Source: Pseudoxanthomonas indica (lineage in GTDB: Bacteria > Pseudomonadota > Gammaproteobacteria > Xanthomonadales > Xanthomonadaceae). Taken from it: 64,000 nt of DNA. Shown one piece after another: positions 50,042 to 59,070 of this stretch (within the stretch, counting starts at the first letter, position 1; every line of letters begins with the position of its first letter). The DNA is taken from the NCBI RefSeq assembly GCF_900167565.1, contig NZ_FUZV01000001.1, positions 372,001 through 436,000 of the forward strand. Reading direction: 5' to 3'. The notes beneath the pieces are model-generated. The model saw nothing but the letters and a program-made list of their open reading frames with translations. It did no database searches and had not been told where the DNA came from. The position numbers and the translations under genes were made by a program.

Positions 50042-50202
50042 GGGGCGGGCTGGGCGCGAAGACGCGGCGCTGGCGAGGGGCGCGAATTATACCCTCCCGC
50101 TCCGGCCCGCTCTGACCCGGGCGTTCAGGCGCGCGCTCATGACGGTGCGGCGTCCGGCGATGGGCGACAATGCCCGTCCCCGACTTGAAGGAGCCGCCGC
50201 CC

Positions 50203-50880
50203 ATGGGCCAGTGGATTGATCTGCATACCGCACGCGGCAGCGTCCAGGCGTGGCAGGCCCTGCCGGAGGGCGCGCCGCGCGGCGGCCTGGTGGTGGTCCA
50301 GGAAATTTTCGGGGTCAACCCGCACATCCGCTCGGTGGCGGACCGCTATGCCGAGGCCGGCTATGCGGTGCTGGCGCCGGCCTTTTTCGATTTGTTGGAA
50401 CCGGGCACTGAACTGCCCTACGACAAATCCGCCCATGATCGCGGCCGCGAACTGGTCAACACAATCGGGCTGGATGCGGCGCTGGACGTGGTCTCGACCG
50501 CGGCGCTCGAGCTGGCCTCGGCCGGCAAGGTCGGCGTCGTGGGCTACTGCTGGGGCGGCTCGGTGGCCTTCCTGTCGGCGCTCAAGCTGGGCCTGCCCAG
50601 CGTCAGCTACTACGGCGCGCGCAACAAGCCTTTCCTGGAAGCGATGCCCGCCGGTTCCGCACCGCTGGCGCCGGTGATCTTCCACTTCGGCGATCACGAC
50701 ACTTCGATTCCGCCCGAGGTGGTGCAGCTGCATCGCGACAAGCTGCCGGATGCTCCCGTCTACACCTACCCCAGCGGACACGCGTTCAATCGCGATGTCA
50801 GCCCGGACATCTACGATGCCGAGAGTGCGAAGCTGGCCTTGTCGCGCAGCCTGGAATTCTTCGCGGAGCAGTTGCGATGA
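50203..50880 (+). CDS. Dienelactone hydrolase family protein
   Basis: Alpha/beta hydrolase of the carboxymethylenebutenolidase type; physiological substrate unknown. It has 225 residues. Catalytic Cys116 (VGYCWGGS), Asp166 (FHFGDHDTSIP) and His193 (PSGHAFNRD) are present with Glu34 (VVQEIFGVN). The start MGQWIDLHTARG has GAAGGAG upstream and is preferred over an earlier in-frame ATG. It overlaps the HIT gene by 4 bp (ATGA). No aromatic degradation genes lie nearby. Confidence 0.9.
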   Translation: MGQWIDLHTARGSVQAWQALPEGAPRGGLVVVQEIFGVNPHIRSVADRYAEAGYAVLAPAFFDLLEPGTELPYDKSAHDRGRELVNTIGLDAALDVVSTAALELASAGKVGVVGYCWGGSVAFLSALKLGLPSVSYYGARNKPFLEAMPAGSAPLAPVIFHFGDHDTSIPPEVVQLHRDKLPDAPVYTYPSGHAFNRDVSPDIYDAESAKLALSRSLEFFAEQLR

Positions 50881-51290
50881 GCCACGGCGACTTCGAACTG
50901 GATCCGCGCCTGGCCACCGACAGTGTGTTCATCGCCGACGGCCCGCTGTCGCAGGTGCGACTGATGGATGATCGTCGTTACCCCTGGCTGGTGCTGGTGC
51001 CGCGCGTGGCCGGCGTGAGCGAATGGCTGGATCTGGACGGTGGCCAGCAGCGCCTGCTGTTGGCGGAGATCAACCAGGCCGGCGCCTTGATCCGCGCGCA
51101 GGCCGGCGTGGAAAAACTCAACATCGGCGCGCTCGGCAACATCGTGCGGCAACTGCATGTGCATCTGGTCGGCCGGCATGCAGGTGATGCTTCCTGGCCG
51201 GGACCTGTGTGGGGCGCGGGGAGTGCGCAGCGGTTTGATGGTGAGGCGCTGGCCCAAGAAGTCGAGCGCTGGCGGATCGCGTTGCGCTGA
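50877..51290 (+). CDS. HIT-family protein (nucleotide hydrolase/transferase)
   Basis: Small histidine-triad protein acting on nucleotide phosphoramidates or dinucleotides. It has 137 residues. The HIT motif HVHLVGRH is at 94-101 (His-x-His-x-x-x-x-His), with NIGALGNIVRQL just before it. It is translationally coupled with the dienelactone hydrolase and is followed by a REP-like cluster. Confidence 0.9.
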   Translation: MSHGDFELDPRLATDSVFIADGPLSQVRLMDDRRYPWLVLVPRVAGVSEWLDLDGGQQRLLLAEINQAGALIRAQAGVEKLNIGALGNIVRQLHVHLVGRHAGDASWPGPVWGAGSAQRFDGEALAQEVERWRIALR

Positions 51291-51320
51291 AGGGTCTGGC
51301 GGTTTTTCTGTTGGGCTATC

Positions 51321-51371
51321 GCGAGCGTCTTGCCCCCACCCCAGCCTTCCCCCGCAAGCAGGGGAAGGAGC
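51321..51371 (+). repeat. REP-like palindromic element, type A (second copy)
   Basis: The same GCGAGCGTC..TGCCCCCACCCCAGCC..GCAAGC..GGGGAAGGAG structure as at 48520-48570. With the type-B element 34 bp on, it forms an inverted pair at the 3' end shared by the HIT gene and dcd. Confidence 0.75.
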
Positions 51372-51404
51372 AAAGCTTGGCTTCCACGAGCGGAAGGGAG
51401 CTAG

Positions 51405-51454
51405 TCCCTTCCCCCGCTTGCGGGGGAAGGTGCCCCGCAGGGGCGGATGAGGGC
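51405..51454 (+). repeat. REP-like palindromic element, type B (second copy)
   Basis: Identical over its length to the element at 48641-48690: the long CCTTCCCCCGC/GCGGGGGAAGG palindrome, then GCCCCGCAGGGGC and GGATGAGGGC. It lies 16 bp from the dcd stop and may act as a 3' stabilising stem for dcd or the HIT gene. Confidence 0.8.
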
Positions 51455-51470
51455 AACCGCGCCGCCGGAC

Positions 51471-52037
51471 TCAGGTCTTGGGCAGCGTAACGCCGGTCTG
51501 TCCCTGGTATTTGCCGCCGCGATCCTTGTACGAGGTTTCGCAGACTTCATCGGACTGGAAGAACAGCATCTGCGCCACGCCTTCGTTGGCGTAGATGCGC
51601 GCCGGCAGCGGCGTGGTGTTGCTGAATTCCAGGGTCACGTGGCCTTCCCACTCCGGCTCGAGCGGGGTCACGTTGACGATGATGCCGCAGCGCGCGTAGG
51701 TGCTCTTGCCCAGGCAGACCACCAGGGTGTCGCGCGGGATGCGGAAGTATTCCACCGTGCGCGCCAGCGCAAACGAGTTGGGCGGGATGATGCAGACATC
51801 GGATTCGATGTCGACAAAGCTGCCCGGATCGAAATGCTTGGGATCGACAATCGTCGAGTTGATGTTGGTGAACACCTTGAACTCGCGCGAGCAGCGCACG
51901 TCGTAGCCGTAGCTGGAGGTGCCGTAGCTGACGATGCGCTCGCCGTTGACGGATTTGACCTGCCCGGGCTCGAACGGCTCAATCATGCCGTGCTGCTCGG
52001 ACATGCGTCGAATCCAACGGTCGCTCTTGATGCTCAT
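51471..52037 (-). CDS. dcd: dCTP deaminase
   Basis: Converts dCTP to dUTP for thymidylate synthesis. It has 188 residues and forms a trimer in the family. Catalytic Glu137 lies in [14 protein letters not shown], with KSTYARCG (about 111-118) and the C-terminal [13 protein letters not shown] closing the active site. The start [19 protein letters not shown] fits the family; the longer upstream frame does not. It lies 89 bp downstream of apbC. Confidence 0.97.
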   Translation of the reverse strand: MSIKSDRWIRRMSEQHGMIEPFEPGQVKSVNGERIVSYGTSSYGYDVRCSREFKVFTNINSTIVDPKHFDPGSFVDIESDVCIIPPNSFALARTVEYFRIPRDTLVVCLGKSTYARCGIIVNVTPLEPEWEGHVTLEFSNTTPLPARIYANEGVAQMLFFQSDEVCETSYKDRGGKYQGQTGVTLPKT

Positions 52038-52126
52038 GCAGGGTTCCTGGAGGGCCGGTGCGGCCGAAAGACGTATTGTAGGGGTGCGCGCGCCCTGCCC
52101 GGAACCGGGCCGGACGCGGCGGGGCT

Positions 52127-52987
52127 TCACAGCAGGGACGAAAGAATCGAGGACTTGGCGCGCGGACGCTTGTCCAGTTCCACCGCCAGCGCGCGCGCCG
52201 CGGCGCGATAGGCCTGGGCCGCAGCCGATTCCGGCGCCGCCACCACCACTGGCTGGCCGGCGTCGCCCTGTTCGCGGATGGCGATGTCCAGCGGCAGCGC
52301 GCCGAGCAGGGCCACGCCGTATTGGGCGGCCATGCGTTCGCCGCCGCCCTGGCCGAACAGGTGTTCGCTGTGGCCGCAGTTCGAGCAGGTATGTACGGCC
52401 ATGTTCTCGATCACACCCAGCACCGGCACTTCCACCTTCTCGAACATCTTCAGCGCCTTGCGCGCATCCAGCGTGGCGATGTCCTGCGGGGTGGTGACGA
52501 TGACCGCGCCGGCGACCGGAATCTTCTGCGCCAGGGTCAGCTGGATGTCGCCGGTGCCCGGGGGAAGATCGATCAGCAGGTAATCCAGATCACCCCACAG
52601 GGTGTCGTTGAACAACTGCATCACCGCCGAGGTGGCCATCGGCCCGCGCCAGATCATCGGCGTGTCCTGGTCCACCAGCAGGCCGATCGACATCGCTTCC
52701 ACGCCAAAGGCGCGCATGGGTTCGATGGACTTGTTGTCGGGGCTGTCCGGGCGGCCGGACAGGCCGAGCATGGCAGGAATGCTGGGGCCGTAGACGTCGG
52801 CATCGAGCAGGCCTACGCGCGCGCCTTCGGCGTGCAGGGCCAGGGCCAGGTTGACCGCGGTGGTGGATTTGCCCACCCCGCCCTTGCCGGAACCGACGGC
52901 GATGACATTGCGGACGCGGGGTGACGGGGAAAGCGTGCCTTGCACGGCATGGGCGGGCACGCGCCCGCTGGGGAAAGTGGCTTGCAT
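52127..52987 (-). CDS. apbC: Iron-sulfur cluster carrier protein ApbC/Mrp
   Basis: P-loop NTPase of the Mrp/Nbp35 family that transfers Fe-S clusters. It has 286 residues. The deviant Walker [12 protein letters not shown] is at about 33-42, [10 protein letters not shown] follows, [10 protein letters not shown] is near 138, and the cluster-binding CSNC motif is at about 201-204. It lacks the N-terminal DUF59 domain seen in longer Mrp proteins. In many gammaproteobacteria it is divergent from metG; here metG lies about 6 kb away. Confidence 0.95.
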   Translation of the reverse strand: MQATFPSGRVPAHAVQGTLSPSPRVRNVIAVGSGKGGVGKSTTAVNLALALHAEGARVGLLDADVYGPSIPAMLGLSGRPDSPDNKSIEPMRAFGVEAMSIGLLVDQDTPMIWRGPMATSAVMQLFNDTLWGDLDYLLIDLPPGTGDIQLTLAQKIPVAGAVIVTTPQDIATLDARKALKMFEKVEVPVLGVIENMAVHTCSNCGHSEHLFGQGGGERMAAQYGVALLGALPLDIAIREQGDAGQPVVVAAPESAAAQAYRAAARALAVELDKRPRAKSSILSSLL

Positions 52988-53398
52988 GGGGGCTTTAGGC
53001 GGAAGACGAAACGCGCGGACTACATGCGCAAGGGCGCCAGTTTAGGCGATGTCGCCACCGGGCCTTTGATGTGGATCAGCCACGAAGGTGAGTTCAAGAC
53101 ACAGCGTTGGCACGTGCTGTCGGCGATGAAGGCGCCGTCCTGGGCGACGCGGAGCCCTGGAGATTGCGTCTGCCCCGCTGGTCCAGCGAAGCGGAAATCC
53201 CTTGCACAGCAGTCAGTTGCAAACGAAACCAACACATTCTTGAATCCTGGCTGACCCTATTGGCCCTGTTTAGTAACGTCAATTACGAGTTCAGTTAAAC
53301 GCATGTTAATTTCACGTTTCACGGATGCAAAGCCATGCGGCCGTGCTGAAGGAACAGCGCTCCGACCGCGCCAAAACACTGTTTCCAGGAAGTACCCC
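52988..53398. other. Divergent non-coding region between apbC and the TonB receptor
   Basis: A 411-bp stretch without a convincing gene. The part at 53215-53330 is clearly more A+T-rich than its surroundings and should hold the receptor promoter, but no hexamer pair is good enough to call. The receptor's Shine-Dalgarno sequence (AGGAAG) is at about 53388-53393. Confidence 0.5.
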
Positions 53399-56263
53399 AT
53401 GCACGTCAATACTCTCAAGCGGAGCCGCCTGGCGGTCTCGCTGATGGCCGCGTTGTTGGCCCCCGCCGCGTTCGCCCAGGACGCCGCCCCGGCCCCCGCC
53501 GAAGACGCCACGAATCTGGACAAGGTGACCGTCACCGGTTCCCTGATCCCCAAGACCCAGCTGGAGAACTTCACTCCGGTCACCACCATTTCGGCCGAAG
53601 ACATCAAGGCGCGCGGTTTCACCAGCGTCGCCGATGTGCTGCAGAAGTCCTCGTTCTCCACTGGCGGCGTGCAGGGCGGCCAGAGCTCGGCCTCGTTCAC
53701 CCAGGGCGCCGAGACGGTCAGCATGTTCGGCCTGGATCCGGGCTATACCAAGTACCTGATCGATGGTCGGCCGATGGCCAACTATCCGGCCCTGTACAAC
53801 GGCAGCGACACCTTCAACAACATCAGCGGCATTCCGATCGATCTGGTCGAGCGGATTGAAATCCTGCCCGGTGGACAGTCCTCGCTGTACGGCTCGGACG
53901 CCATCGCCGGCGTCATCAACATCATCCTGAAGAAGAACATGGAAGGCGGCGCGCTCAGCGTGCGCGGCGGCGCCACCAGCGATGGCGGCGGCGACAGCTT
54001 CCGCGTCAGCCTGGCCAAGGGTTTCGTCGGCATGGACGGTCGCCTGAATGTGCTGGCCGGCATCCAGGCCGAGACCAAGGATCCTATCTGGGGTTACCAG
54101 CGGGATCTGACCAAGCAGTACAACACCCACGGCTACTCGGCGCCGGTGGCCGGCCGCGACTTCCTGGTCAACGGCTACAGCAACTTCGCCGCCGAAGGCT
54201 TTGCCAATCCGGACAACTACGGCTATGTGTTCGCCGATCCCAACAACTGCGCCAACACCACCGGTCAATTCGGCGGCAGCACCGGCCTGCGCGAGCGTGC
54301 CGGCTTTGGCCAGTACTGCGGTTCGTTCCTGAGCCCGGGTTACCGCACCATCGCCAACGGCAAGGACGCGGCACAGGTTTACACCCACGCCACCTTTGAC
54401 GTGAGCGACACCTTCCAGCTGTACGGCGACCTGCTCTACAGCCACGAGGAAACCGAGTACAACGTCGGTGCCGGCTACACCTGGTGGGGCACCAGCGCCA
54501 AGTACGGCTACTACTACGATCCGGATCTGGACGCGCTGGTGAACCTGCAGCGCGGCTTCGCCCCGGAAGACGTGGGTGGCCAGGGCTTCCGCGACATCAA
54601 CAGCACCGACAAGAGCGACTCCTACTCCATCACCTTCGGTGGCAAGGGCACCTGGGGCGCGTGGGATTACGACCTGAGCGCAAGCCGCACCGAGTACCGC
54701 CTGAAGGAACGCAGCTGGGCGCGCTGGAACGATCCGATCAACGCCTACTTCGAAGAGCACGTGCTGGGCCCGGATCTGGGTCCGGATCCGGTGTATGGCG
54801 CCTTCCCGACCTTCCGTCCGGACTATGCGGCGTTCTACCAGCCGATCAGCCCGGCCGATTTCGCCAGCTTCTCCGGCTTCACCAACACCAAGAGCAAGAC
54901 CTGGGACAACATGCTGCGCGCGCAGTTCACCAACAGCGCGTTGTTCACCCTGCCGGGCGGCGACGCCGGCCTGGCGGTGGTGGTGGAAGGCGGCAACCAG
55001 GGCTGGGACTACTCGCCGGATCCGCGCCTGATCCCCGACCCGGTCACGCTGGAATCGGAAGTCTGGGGCACCACCTCGGTCAGCGGCGCCGGCCATCGCA
55101 CGCGCTATGCGGTGACCAGCGAACTGCGCCTGCCGGTGTGGGAACCGCTGACGGTCACGCTGTCCGGCCGCTATGACGCCTTCGACGCCTATGGCAATAC
55201 GGTCGACAAGCCGACCTACAGCATCGGCCTGGAATACCGCCCGGTCGAAAGCCTGCTGCTGCGCGGCAAGTACGGCACGGCCTTCCGCGCACCGACCCTG
55301 TCCGACACCTTCCAGGGCATCAGCGGCTACTACGACTCGGTCACCGACTACACCCGTTGCGCCGATGCTGGCTTCCTGCCCGGCAATACCGACCAGTGCG
55401 ACTACGACTCCGAGCAGTTCTTCGGCACGCAGTCGGGCAATCCGGATCTGGAGCCGATCACCGCCGATGTCTGGAACGTGGGCGCGGTGTGGGCGCCGAC
55501 CCGCAACCTGTCGATGTCGCTGGACTACTTCTCGTGGGACATCCGCAACGAAGTCGACCTGCAGAGCGCCGACCAGTTGTCGCTGCTGGAGTACTACTGC
55601 AACAGCGGCCAACTGGATGCCGGTTCGCCGAGCTGCCAGAACGCGCTGAGCTGGATTACGCGTGACACCAACGGTGCGATTGAAAGCATCTACACGCCCA
55701 AGGTCAACGTGGCCAAGCAGAAGCTGCGCGCGATCACCGCCAGCGTGAACTACATGGTGGACGTGGGCAGCTTCGGCAGCCTGTCGTTCGCCGGCAACTA
55801 CACCAACACGCTGGACCACACCGTGACCCCGCTGCCGGGCGATCCGGAAATCGATCTGCTGCGCGATCCGTACTACATGTGGGTCTACGACGCGTATGCG
55901 AAGACCCGTGCGGACCTGTCGGTGGCCTGGGCCAAGGACAAGTGGACCACCACCGTCTACGCCAACCGCCTGGGCAAGACGCCCAACTACCAGGCCTACA
56001 CCGGTCGCAGCTTCGACTTCGTCAACAGCGCGGGCGCCAAGGCCGGCTGGTGGGCGCCATACATCACCTACAACATGAGCGTGAACTACGCGGCGTTGGA
56101 CAACCTGGAGTTCTCCTTCATGGTCAACAACGTGCTGGACAAGACCCCGGAAAACCAGGCCAGCAACTTTCCCGGCACCGAAAGCGAGCCGTACAACAGC
56201 AATGTGTACAACGCCTACGGTCGTTCGTTCTTCGTGGAAGCGCGCTACAAGTTCGGCCAGTAA
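53399..56263 (+). CDS. TonB-dependent outer-membrane receptor
   Basis: Outer-membrane beta-barrel for energised uptake of an unknown ligand. It has 954 residues. A signal peptide (about 1-28, ending AAFAQ) is followed by the TonB box-like LDKVTVTGS (about 41-49), a plug domain (about 55-180, with IERIEILPGGQSSLYGSDAIAGVINI-type features) and the barrel, ending in an aromatic YKFGQ C-terminus. GKYGTAFRAPTLSDTF and NPDLEPITADVWNVG are typical of the large xanthomonad receptor class. It is monocistronic, with a terminator directly after it. Confidence 0.93.
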   Translation: MHVNTLKRSRLAVSLMAALLAPAAFAQDAAPAPAEDATNLDKVTVTGSLIPKTQLENFTPVTTISAEDIKARGFTSVADVLQKSSFSTGGVQGGQSSASFTQGAETVSMFGLDPGYTKYLIDGRPMANYPALYNGSDTFNNISGIPIDLVERIEILPGGQSSLYGSDAIAGVINIILKKNMEGGALSVRGGATSDGGGDSFRVSLAKGFVGMDGRLNVLAGIQAETKDPIWGYQRDLTKQYNTHGYSAPVAGRDFLVNGYSNFAAEGFANPDNYGYVFADPNNCANTTGQFGGSTGLRERAGFGQYCGSFLSPGYRTIANGKDAAQVYTHATFDVSDTFQLYGDLLYSHEETEYNVGAGYTWWGTSAKYGYYYDPDLDALVNLQRGFAPEDVGGQGFRDINSTDKSDSYSITFGGKGTWGAWDYDLSASRTEYRLKERSWARWNDPINAYFEEHVLGPDLGPDPVYGAFPTFRPDYAAFYQPISPADFASFSGFTNTKSKTWDNMLRAQFTNSALFTLPGGDAGLAVVVEGGNQGWDYSPDPRLIPDPVTLESEVWGTTSVSGAGHRTRYAVTSELRLPVWEPLTVTLSGRYDAFDAYGNTVDKPTYSIGLEYRPVESLLLRGKYGTAFRAPTLSDTFQGISGYYDSVTDYTRCADAGFLPGNTDQCDYDSEQFFGTQSGNPDLEPITADVWNVGAVWAPTRNLSMSLDYFSWDIRNEVDLQSADQLSLLEYYCNSGQLDAGSPSCQNALSWITRDTNGAIESIYTPKVNVAKQKLRAITASVNYMVDVGSFGSLSFAGNYTNTLDHTVTPLPGDPEIDLLRDPYYMWVYDAYAKTRADLSVAWAKDKWTTTVYANRLGKTPNYQAYTGRSFDFVNSAGAKAGWWAPYITYNMSVNYAALDNLEFSFMVNNVLDKTPENQASNFPGTESEPYNSNVYNAYGRSFFVEARYKFGQ

Positions 56264-56579
56264 GCCCGGTCGGCAAGCCATCGAAGTGTGACGAAACCCC
56301 GCCGCAAGGCGGGGTTTCTTTTTGCGCAGTCCGCTGCCCGGCGCGCTTGCCGGGGCGGGCATCGCGGCCCGGCACTACCTCACATTTCAACTTCATCAAG
56401 TTTCGTAATGGGCACGGGCCCTGCCGTCCTGCCATGACGGATGCAGGCACGGATCCGAATGCAAGCGGATTTCAGCCGTTCGACTGTGAAATCGACTCAC
56501 AACGCGCGCGGCAGGTTCATGGTCAGGCCGGCGTGGCGATTCGACCATCGCGGACCTTTCCTCCCGCCCGTCATCGTCC
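56264..56579 (+). other. Region between the receptor terminator and the deacetylase gene
   Basis: A 316-bp stretch. It holds the terminator at 56293-56323; nothing else was recognised in 56324-56579. A promoter for the deacetylase-glycosyltransferase pair is expected here, but no clear hexamers were seen. Confidence 0.5.
56293..56323 (+). terminator. Intrinsic terminator after the TonB receptor
   Basis: A perfect 11-bp stem GAAACCCCGCC / GGCGGGGTTTC with a GCAA tetraloop, followed by TTTTT. Confidence 0.9.
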
Positions 56580-57335
56580 ATGTCCGCGCCGCGCAACGCC
56601 GATACGCCTCCCGCTACGGCCATTCCGATCCTGATGTACCACAACATCGCGCGGCCACCGCGCGAGCTGCGCTCGCACCGCAGTCTGTACGTGCAGCCAT
56701 CCTCGTTCGCACGACAGATGTGGCTGCTGCGGCGCCTGGGCTACCAGGGCATGTCGATGGATCGGGCCATGCCCTACCTGCGTGGCGATCTGCACGGCCG
56801 GGTGGCGGTGATCACGCTCGACGACGGTTACCGCGACAACCTGCAACACGCACTGCCCGTGCTGCAGGCGCACGGCTTCAGCGCCACCTGCTACGTGGTC
56901 AGCGACGCGGTCGGCCGCTTCAACACCTGGGATGCCAGCCTGCTGCGCGTGCACAAGCCGCTGATGACGATCGCCCAGTTGCGTCACTGGCAGGAAGCCG
57001 GAATGGAAGTGGGCGCGCATACCCGGCGCCATCCGCATCTGACCCGCTGCAGCGATGCGCAGCTGGATGAGGAAATCCTCGGTGGCCGCGAGCTGCTGCA
57101 GGATCTGCTGGGCAGTGCGATTACCCAGTTCTGCTACCCCTACGGCGACGTCGATGATCGCGTGGTGGCGCGGGTGAAGGCGGCCGGATTCGCCGCCGCC
57201 ACCACCACCCGTCGCGGACGCGCCCGTGGCGGCGATGACGCCTGGCGGCTGCCGCGCGTGCCGGTGAGCTATCGCCACCTGTTGCCCAGCTTCGCCTTGC
57301 GCGTGCTGACCGATTACGAAGCCGGTCGAAGCTGA
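56580..57335 (+). CDS. Polysaccharide deacetylase (NodB-type)
   Basis: Carbohydrate esterase family 4-like enzyme likely to de-N-acetylate a sugar or lipid-linked glycan. It has 251 residues. The motif ITLDDGYRDN places Asp81 and Asp82, and the zinc histidines His147 and His151 are in GAHTRRHPHL; FCYPYGDVDD follows. There is no signal peptide, so it is probably cytoplasmic. It is 10 bp upstream of the glycosyltransferase, suggesting a common glycan pathway such as LPS core or capsule. The start lacks an obvious Shine-Dalgarno sequence. Confidence 0.88.
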   Translation: MSAPRNADTPPATAIPILMYHNIARPPRELRSHRSLYVQPSSFARQMWLLRRLGYQGMSMDRAMPYLRGDLHGRVAVITLDDGYRDNLQHALPVLQAHGFSATCYVVSDAVGRFNTWDASLLRVHKPLMTIAQLRHWQEAGMEVGAHTRRHPHLTRCSDAQLDEEILGGRELLQDLLGSAITQFCYPYGDVDDRVVARVKAAGFAAATTTRRGRARGGDDAWRLPRVPVSYRHLLPSFALRVLTDYEAGRS

Positions 57336-57345
57336 GGCATAGCCC

Positions 57346-58419
57346 ATGAAGTTCCTGTTTGTGGGTTCCTCGCCGGATCACGGCGGTGCGGAAGTGCATT
57401 TCACCGCGCTGGCGCAGGCGCTGCAGGAACAGGGCCATGGCGTGGAAGCGATGGTGGATCCGCGTGGCTTCATCGCAGCGGAACTGGCCCGTGCCAACGT
57501 GCCGCTGCATCGGCGACGCTTCCGCAATGTGATCGATCCCTGTGCACATGCGCGCCTGCACCGCGCCATCCGCGACTTCAGGCCTGATGCCTTGATTGGC
57601 AATTTCGGCAAGGACTACTGGCCGTTGGTGCTGGCCGGGCGGATGGCCAAGGTGCCGGTGGCGCTGTTCCGCCACAGCGTGACCGCACTCAATCCGCTGT
57701 CCAGCCGCTGGCTGCCGCGGCTGGCGCATTCGTATTTCGCGGTCTCGCACTATGCGCGTGCTGTGTATGCCGACCACGGCATGGATGCCCAGTGCGTGCA
57801 GGTGCTGCACAACCCGGTGGATGTGAGGCGCTTCCAACATGCCGAACAGGTGCGCGCCCAGGTGCTGGCGGAGCTGGATATTCCGCAGGACGCAATCGTC
57901 GTCGGTTACTGCGGGCGGATGCGCAGCAAGGGCATCTACACGTTGCTGGAGGCTTCGGCCCTGGCGATGGCGCGCGATCCGCGCGTGCATTGCCTGTGGG
58001 TGGGCGAAGACGGCGGCGGTGAGCTGCGCTCGGCCGCCGCCTTCCTGCCGCATGCGGATCGCCACCGCTTCACCGGCCTGGTCGACGATACCGAGCGCTA
58101 CTACAGCGCCTTCTCGATGCTGGCCTTTCCCTCGCTGGCGCCGGAGACCTTCGGCCGCGTATCGATCGAAGCGCAGGCCTGCGGCATCCCGGTGCTGGGC
58201 AGTGACATCGGCGGGGTGCCCGAAACCCTGATCCCCGGCAGCAGCGGGCTGCTGTTGCCGCCGGGCGATGCGCGCGCCTGGAAGCGCGGCATCCTGGCGT
58301 TGTGCGACCCGGCCGCCCGCGCGGCCATGGCGGTCGCCGGCCGCGCCTTTGTCGAGCAACGTTTCAGCTATCCGGTGATCGCCGGTCAGCTGGTGGCGCG
58401 GATGCAGGCCGGCCGCTGA
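57346..58419 (+). CDS. Glycosyltransferase family 4 protein
   Basis: GT-B fold retaining glycosyltransferase; sugar unknown. It has 357 residues. N-terminal MKFLFVGSSPDHGGAEVH is the acceptor-domain start, and the donor site has APETFGRVSIEAQACGIPVLG (about 264-284) with SDIGGVPETL. GAGG lies about 8 nt before the ATG. It forms an operon with the deacetylase, and together they suggest assembly and modification of a surface polysaccharide or LPS core. Confidence 0.9.
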   Translation: MKFLFVGSSPDHGGAEVHFTALAQALQEQGHGVEAMVDPRGFIAAELARANVPLHRRRFRNVIDPCAHARLHRAIRDFRPDALIGNFGKDYWPLVLAGRMAKVPVALFRHSVTALNPLSSRWLPRLAHSYFAVSHYARAVYADHGMDAQCVQVLHNPVDVRRFQHAEQVRAQVLAELDIPQDAIVVGYCGRMRSKGIYTLLEASALAMARDPRVHCLWVGEDGGGELRSAAAFLPHADRHRFTGLVDDTERYYSAFSMLAFPSLAPETFGRVSIEAQACGIPVLGSDIGGVPETLIPGSSGLLLPPGDARAWKRGILALCDPAARAAMAVAGRAFVEQRFSYPVIAGQLVARMQAGR

Positions 58420-58517
58420 AGCCACGCTTCCCCTCCCTTCCATACTCCAGCGGATGCGGTATAAAGATCACATTCCCGGGCCTGCCCGGATTCAATCAAA
58501 CTCCCTGGGAGGGGAAC

Positions 58518-58961
58518 ATGCGCAAGATTCTGACCACCGCCCTGCTGGCCCTGCCGCTGCTGGCCGCTTCGCTGGGGGCGTCCGCCGCCGATGCTGCGGT
58601 GGGTCGCTGGAAAACCATCGATGACAAGACCGGCAAGGTCAAATCTATCGTCGAGATCTACCCCACCACCAATGGCTCGCTGGCCGGCAAGGTCGTGGAA
58701 GTGCTGAGCTCGGATCGCGGCCCCAATCCGGTCTGCGACAAGTGCGATGGCGAGCGCAAGAACAAGCCGGTCAAGGGCATGGTGATCCTGTGGGGCCTGA
58801 AGGCCGACGGCGCCAACGAATGGGCCGGCGGCACCATCCTGGATCCGGCCAACGGCAAGACCTACAAGTCGAAGATGGAACTGCAGGCCGGTGGCCAGAA
58901 GCTGGACGTGTCCGGCTGCATCGCCTTCATCTGCCGCGCGCAGACCTGGCAGAAGGAATAA
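58518..58961 (+). CDS. DUF2147 family secreted protein
   Basis: Function unknown. It has 147 residues. A signal peptide (about 1-23, LLAASLGASAADA) is followed by the DUF2147 fold: VGRWKTIDDKTGKVKSIVEIY, a Cys pair in VCDKCDGER (about 74-82), GMVILWGLK and TYKSKMELQ. The ATG has AGGGG upstream. It lies 98 bp after the glycosyltransferase and is followed by a strong terminator. Confidence 0.88.
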   Translation: MRKILTTALLALPLLAASLGASAADAAVGRWKTIDDKTGKVKSIVEIYPTTNGSLAGKVVEVLSSDRGPNPVCDKCDGERKNKPVKGMVILWGLKADGANEWAGGTILDPANGKTYKSKMELQAGGQKLDVSGCIAFICRAQTWQKE

Positions 58962-58989
58962 AGCGCGCAGCGCCCTCCGGTGCCAGACC

Positions 58990-59027
58990 AGCCCCGCGGC
59001 GTGGACCACGCCGCGGGGCTTTGTTTT
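58990..59027 (+). terminator. Intrinsic terminator after the DUF2147 gene
   Basis: A 15-bp perfect inverted repeat AGCCCCGCGGCGTGG / CCACGCCGCGGGGCT (58990-59004 and 59006-59020) followed by TTGTTTTT. The actual loop is probably 5 nt. Confidence 0.9.
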
Positions 59028-59034
59028 TGGCACA

Positions 59035-59043
59035 TGCGATAAT
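59035..59043 (+). promoter_or_regulatory. metG: Extended -10 promoter of metG
   Basis: TGC-GATAAT is an extended -10 (TGn plus hexamer) just after the preceding terminator and 28 bp before the metG ATG. No good -35 is seen, as is common for extended -10 promoters. Confidence 0.45.
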
Positions 59044-59070
59044 CCCCGGTCTTTCCGCAGTCGGTCTGCC

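Noticed and set aside
52940..53254. Possible 104-codon gene upstream of the TonB receptor
   Set aside because: Overlaps the apbC start, has no ribosome-binding site and no protein-like pattern.
53312..56362. 1016-codon open frame opposite the TonB receptor
   Set aside because: Covers exactly the receptor gene in antisense; no signal peptide, start signal or domain, whereas the plus-strand receptor has all of these.
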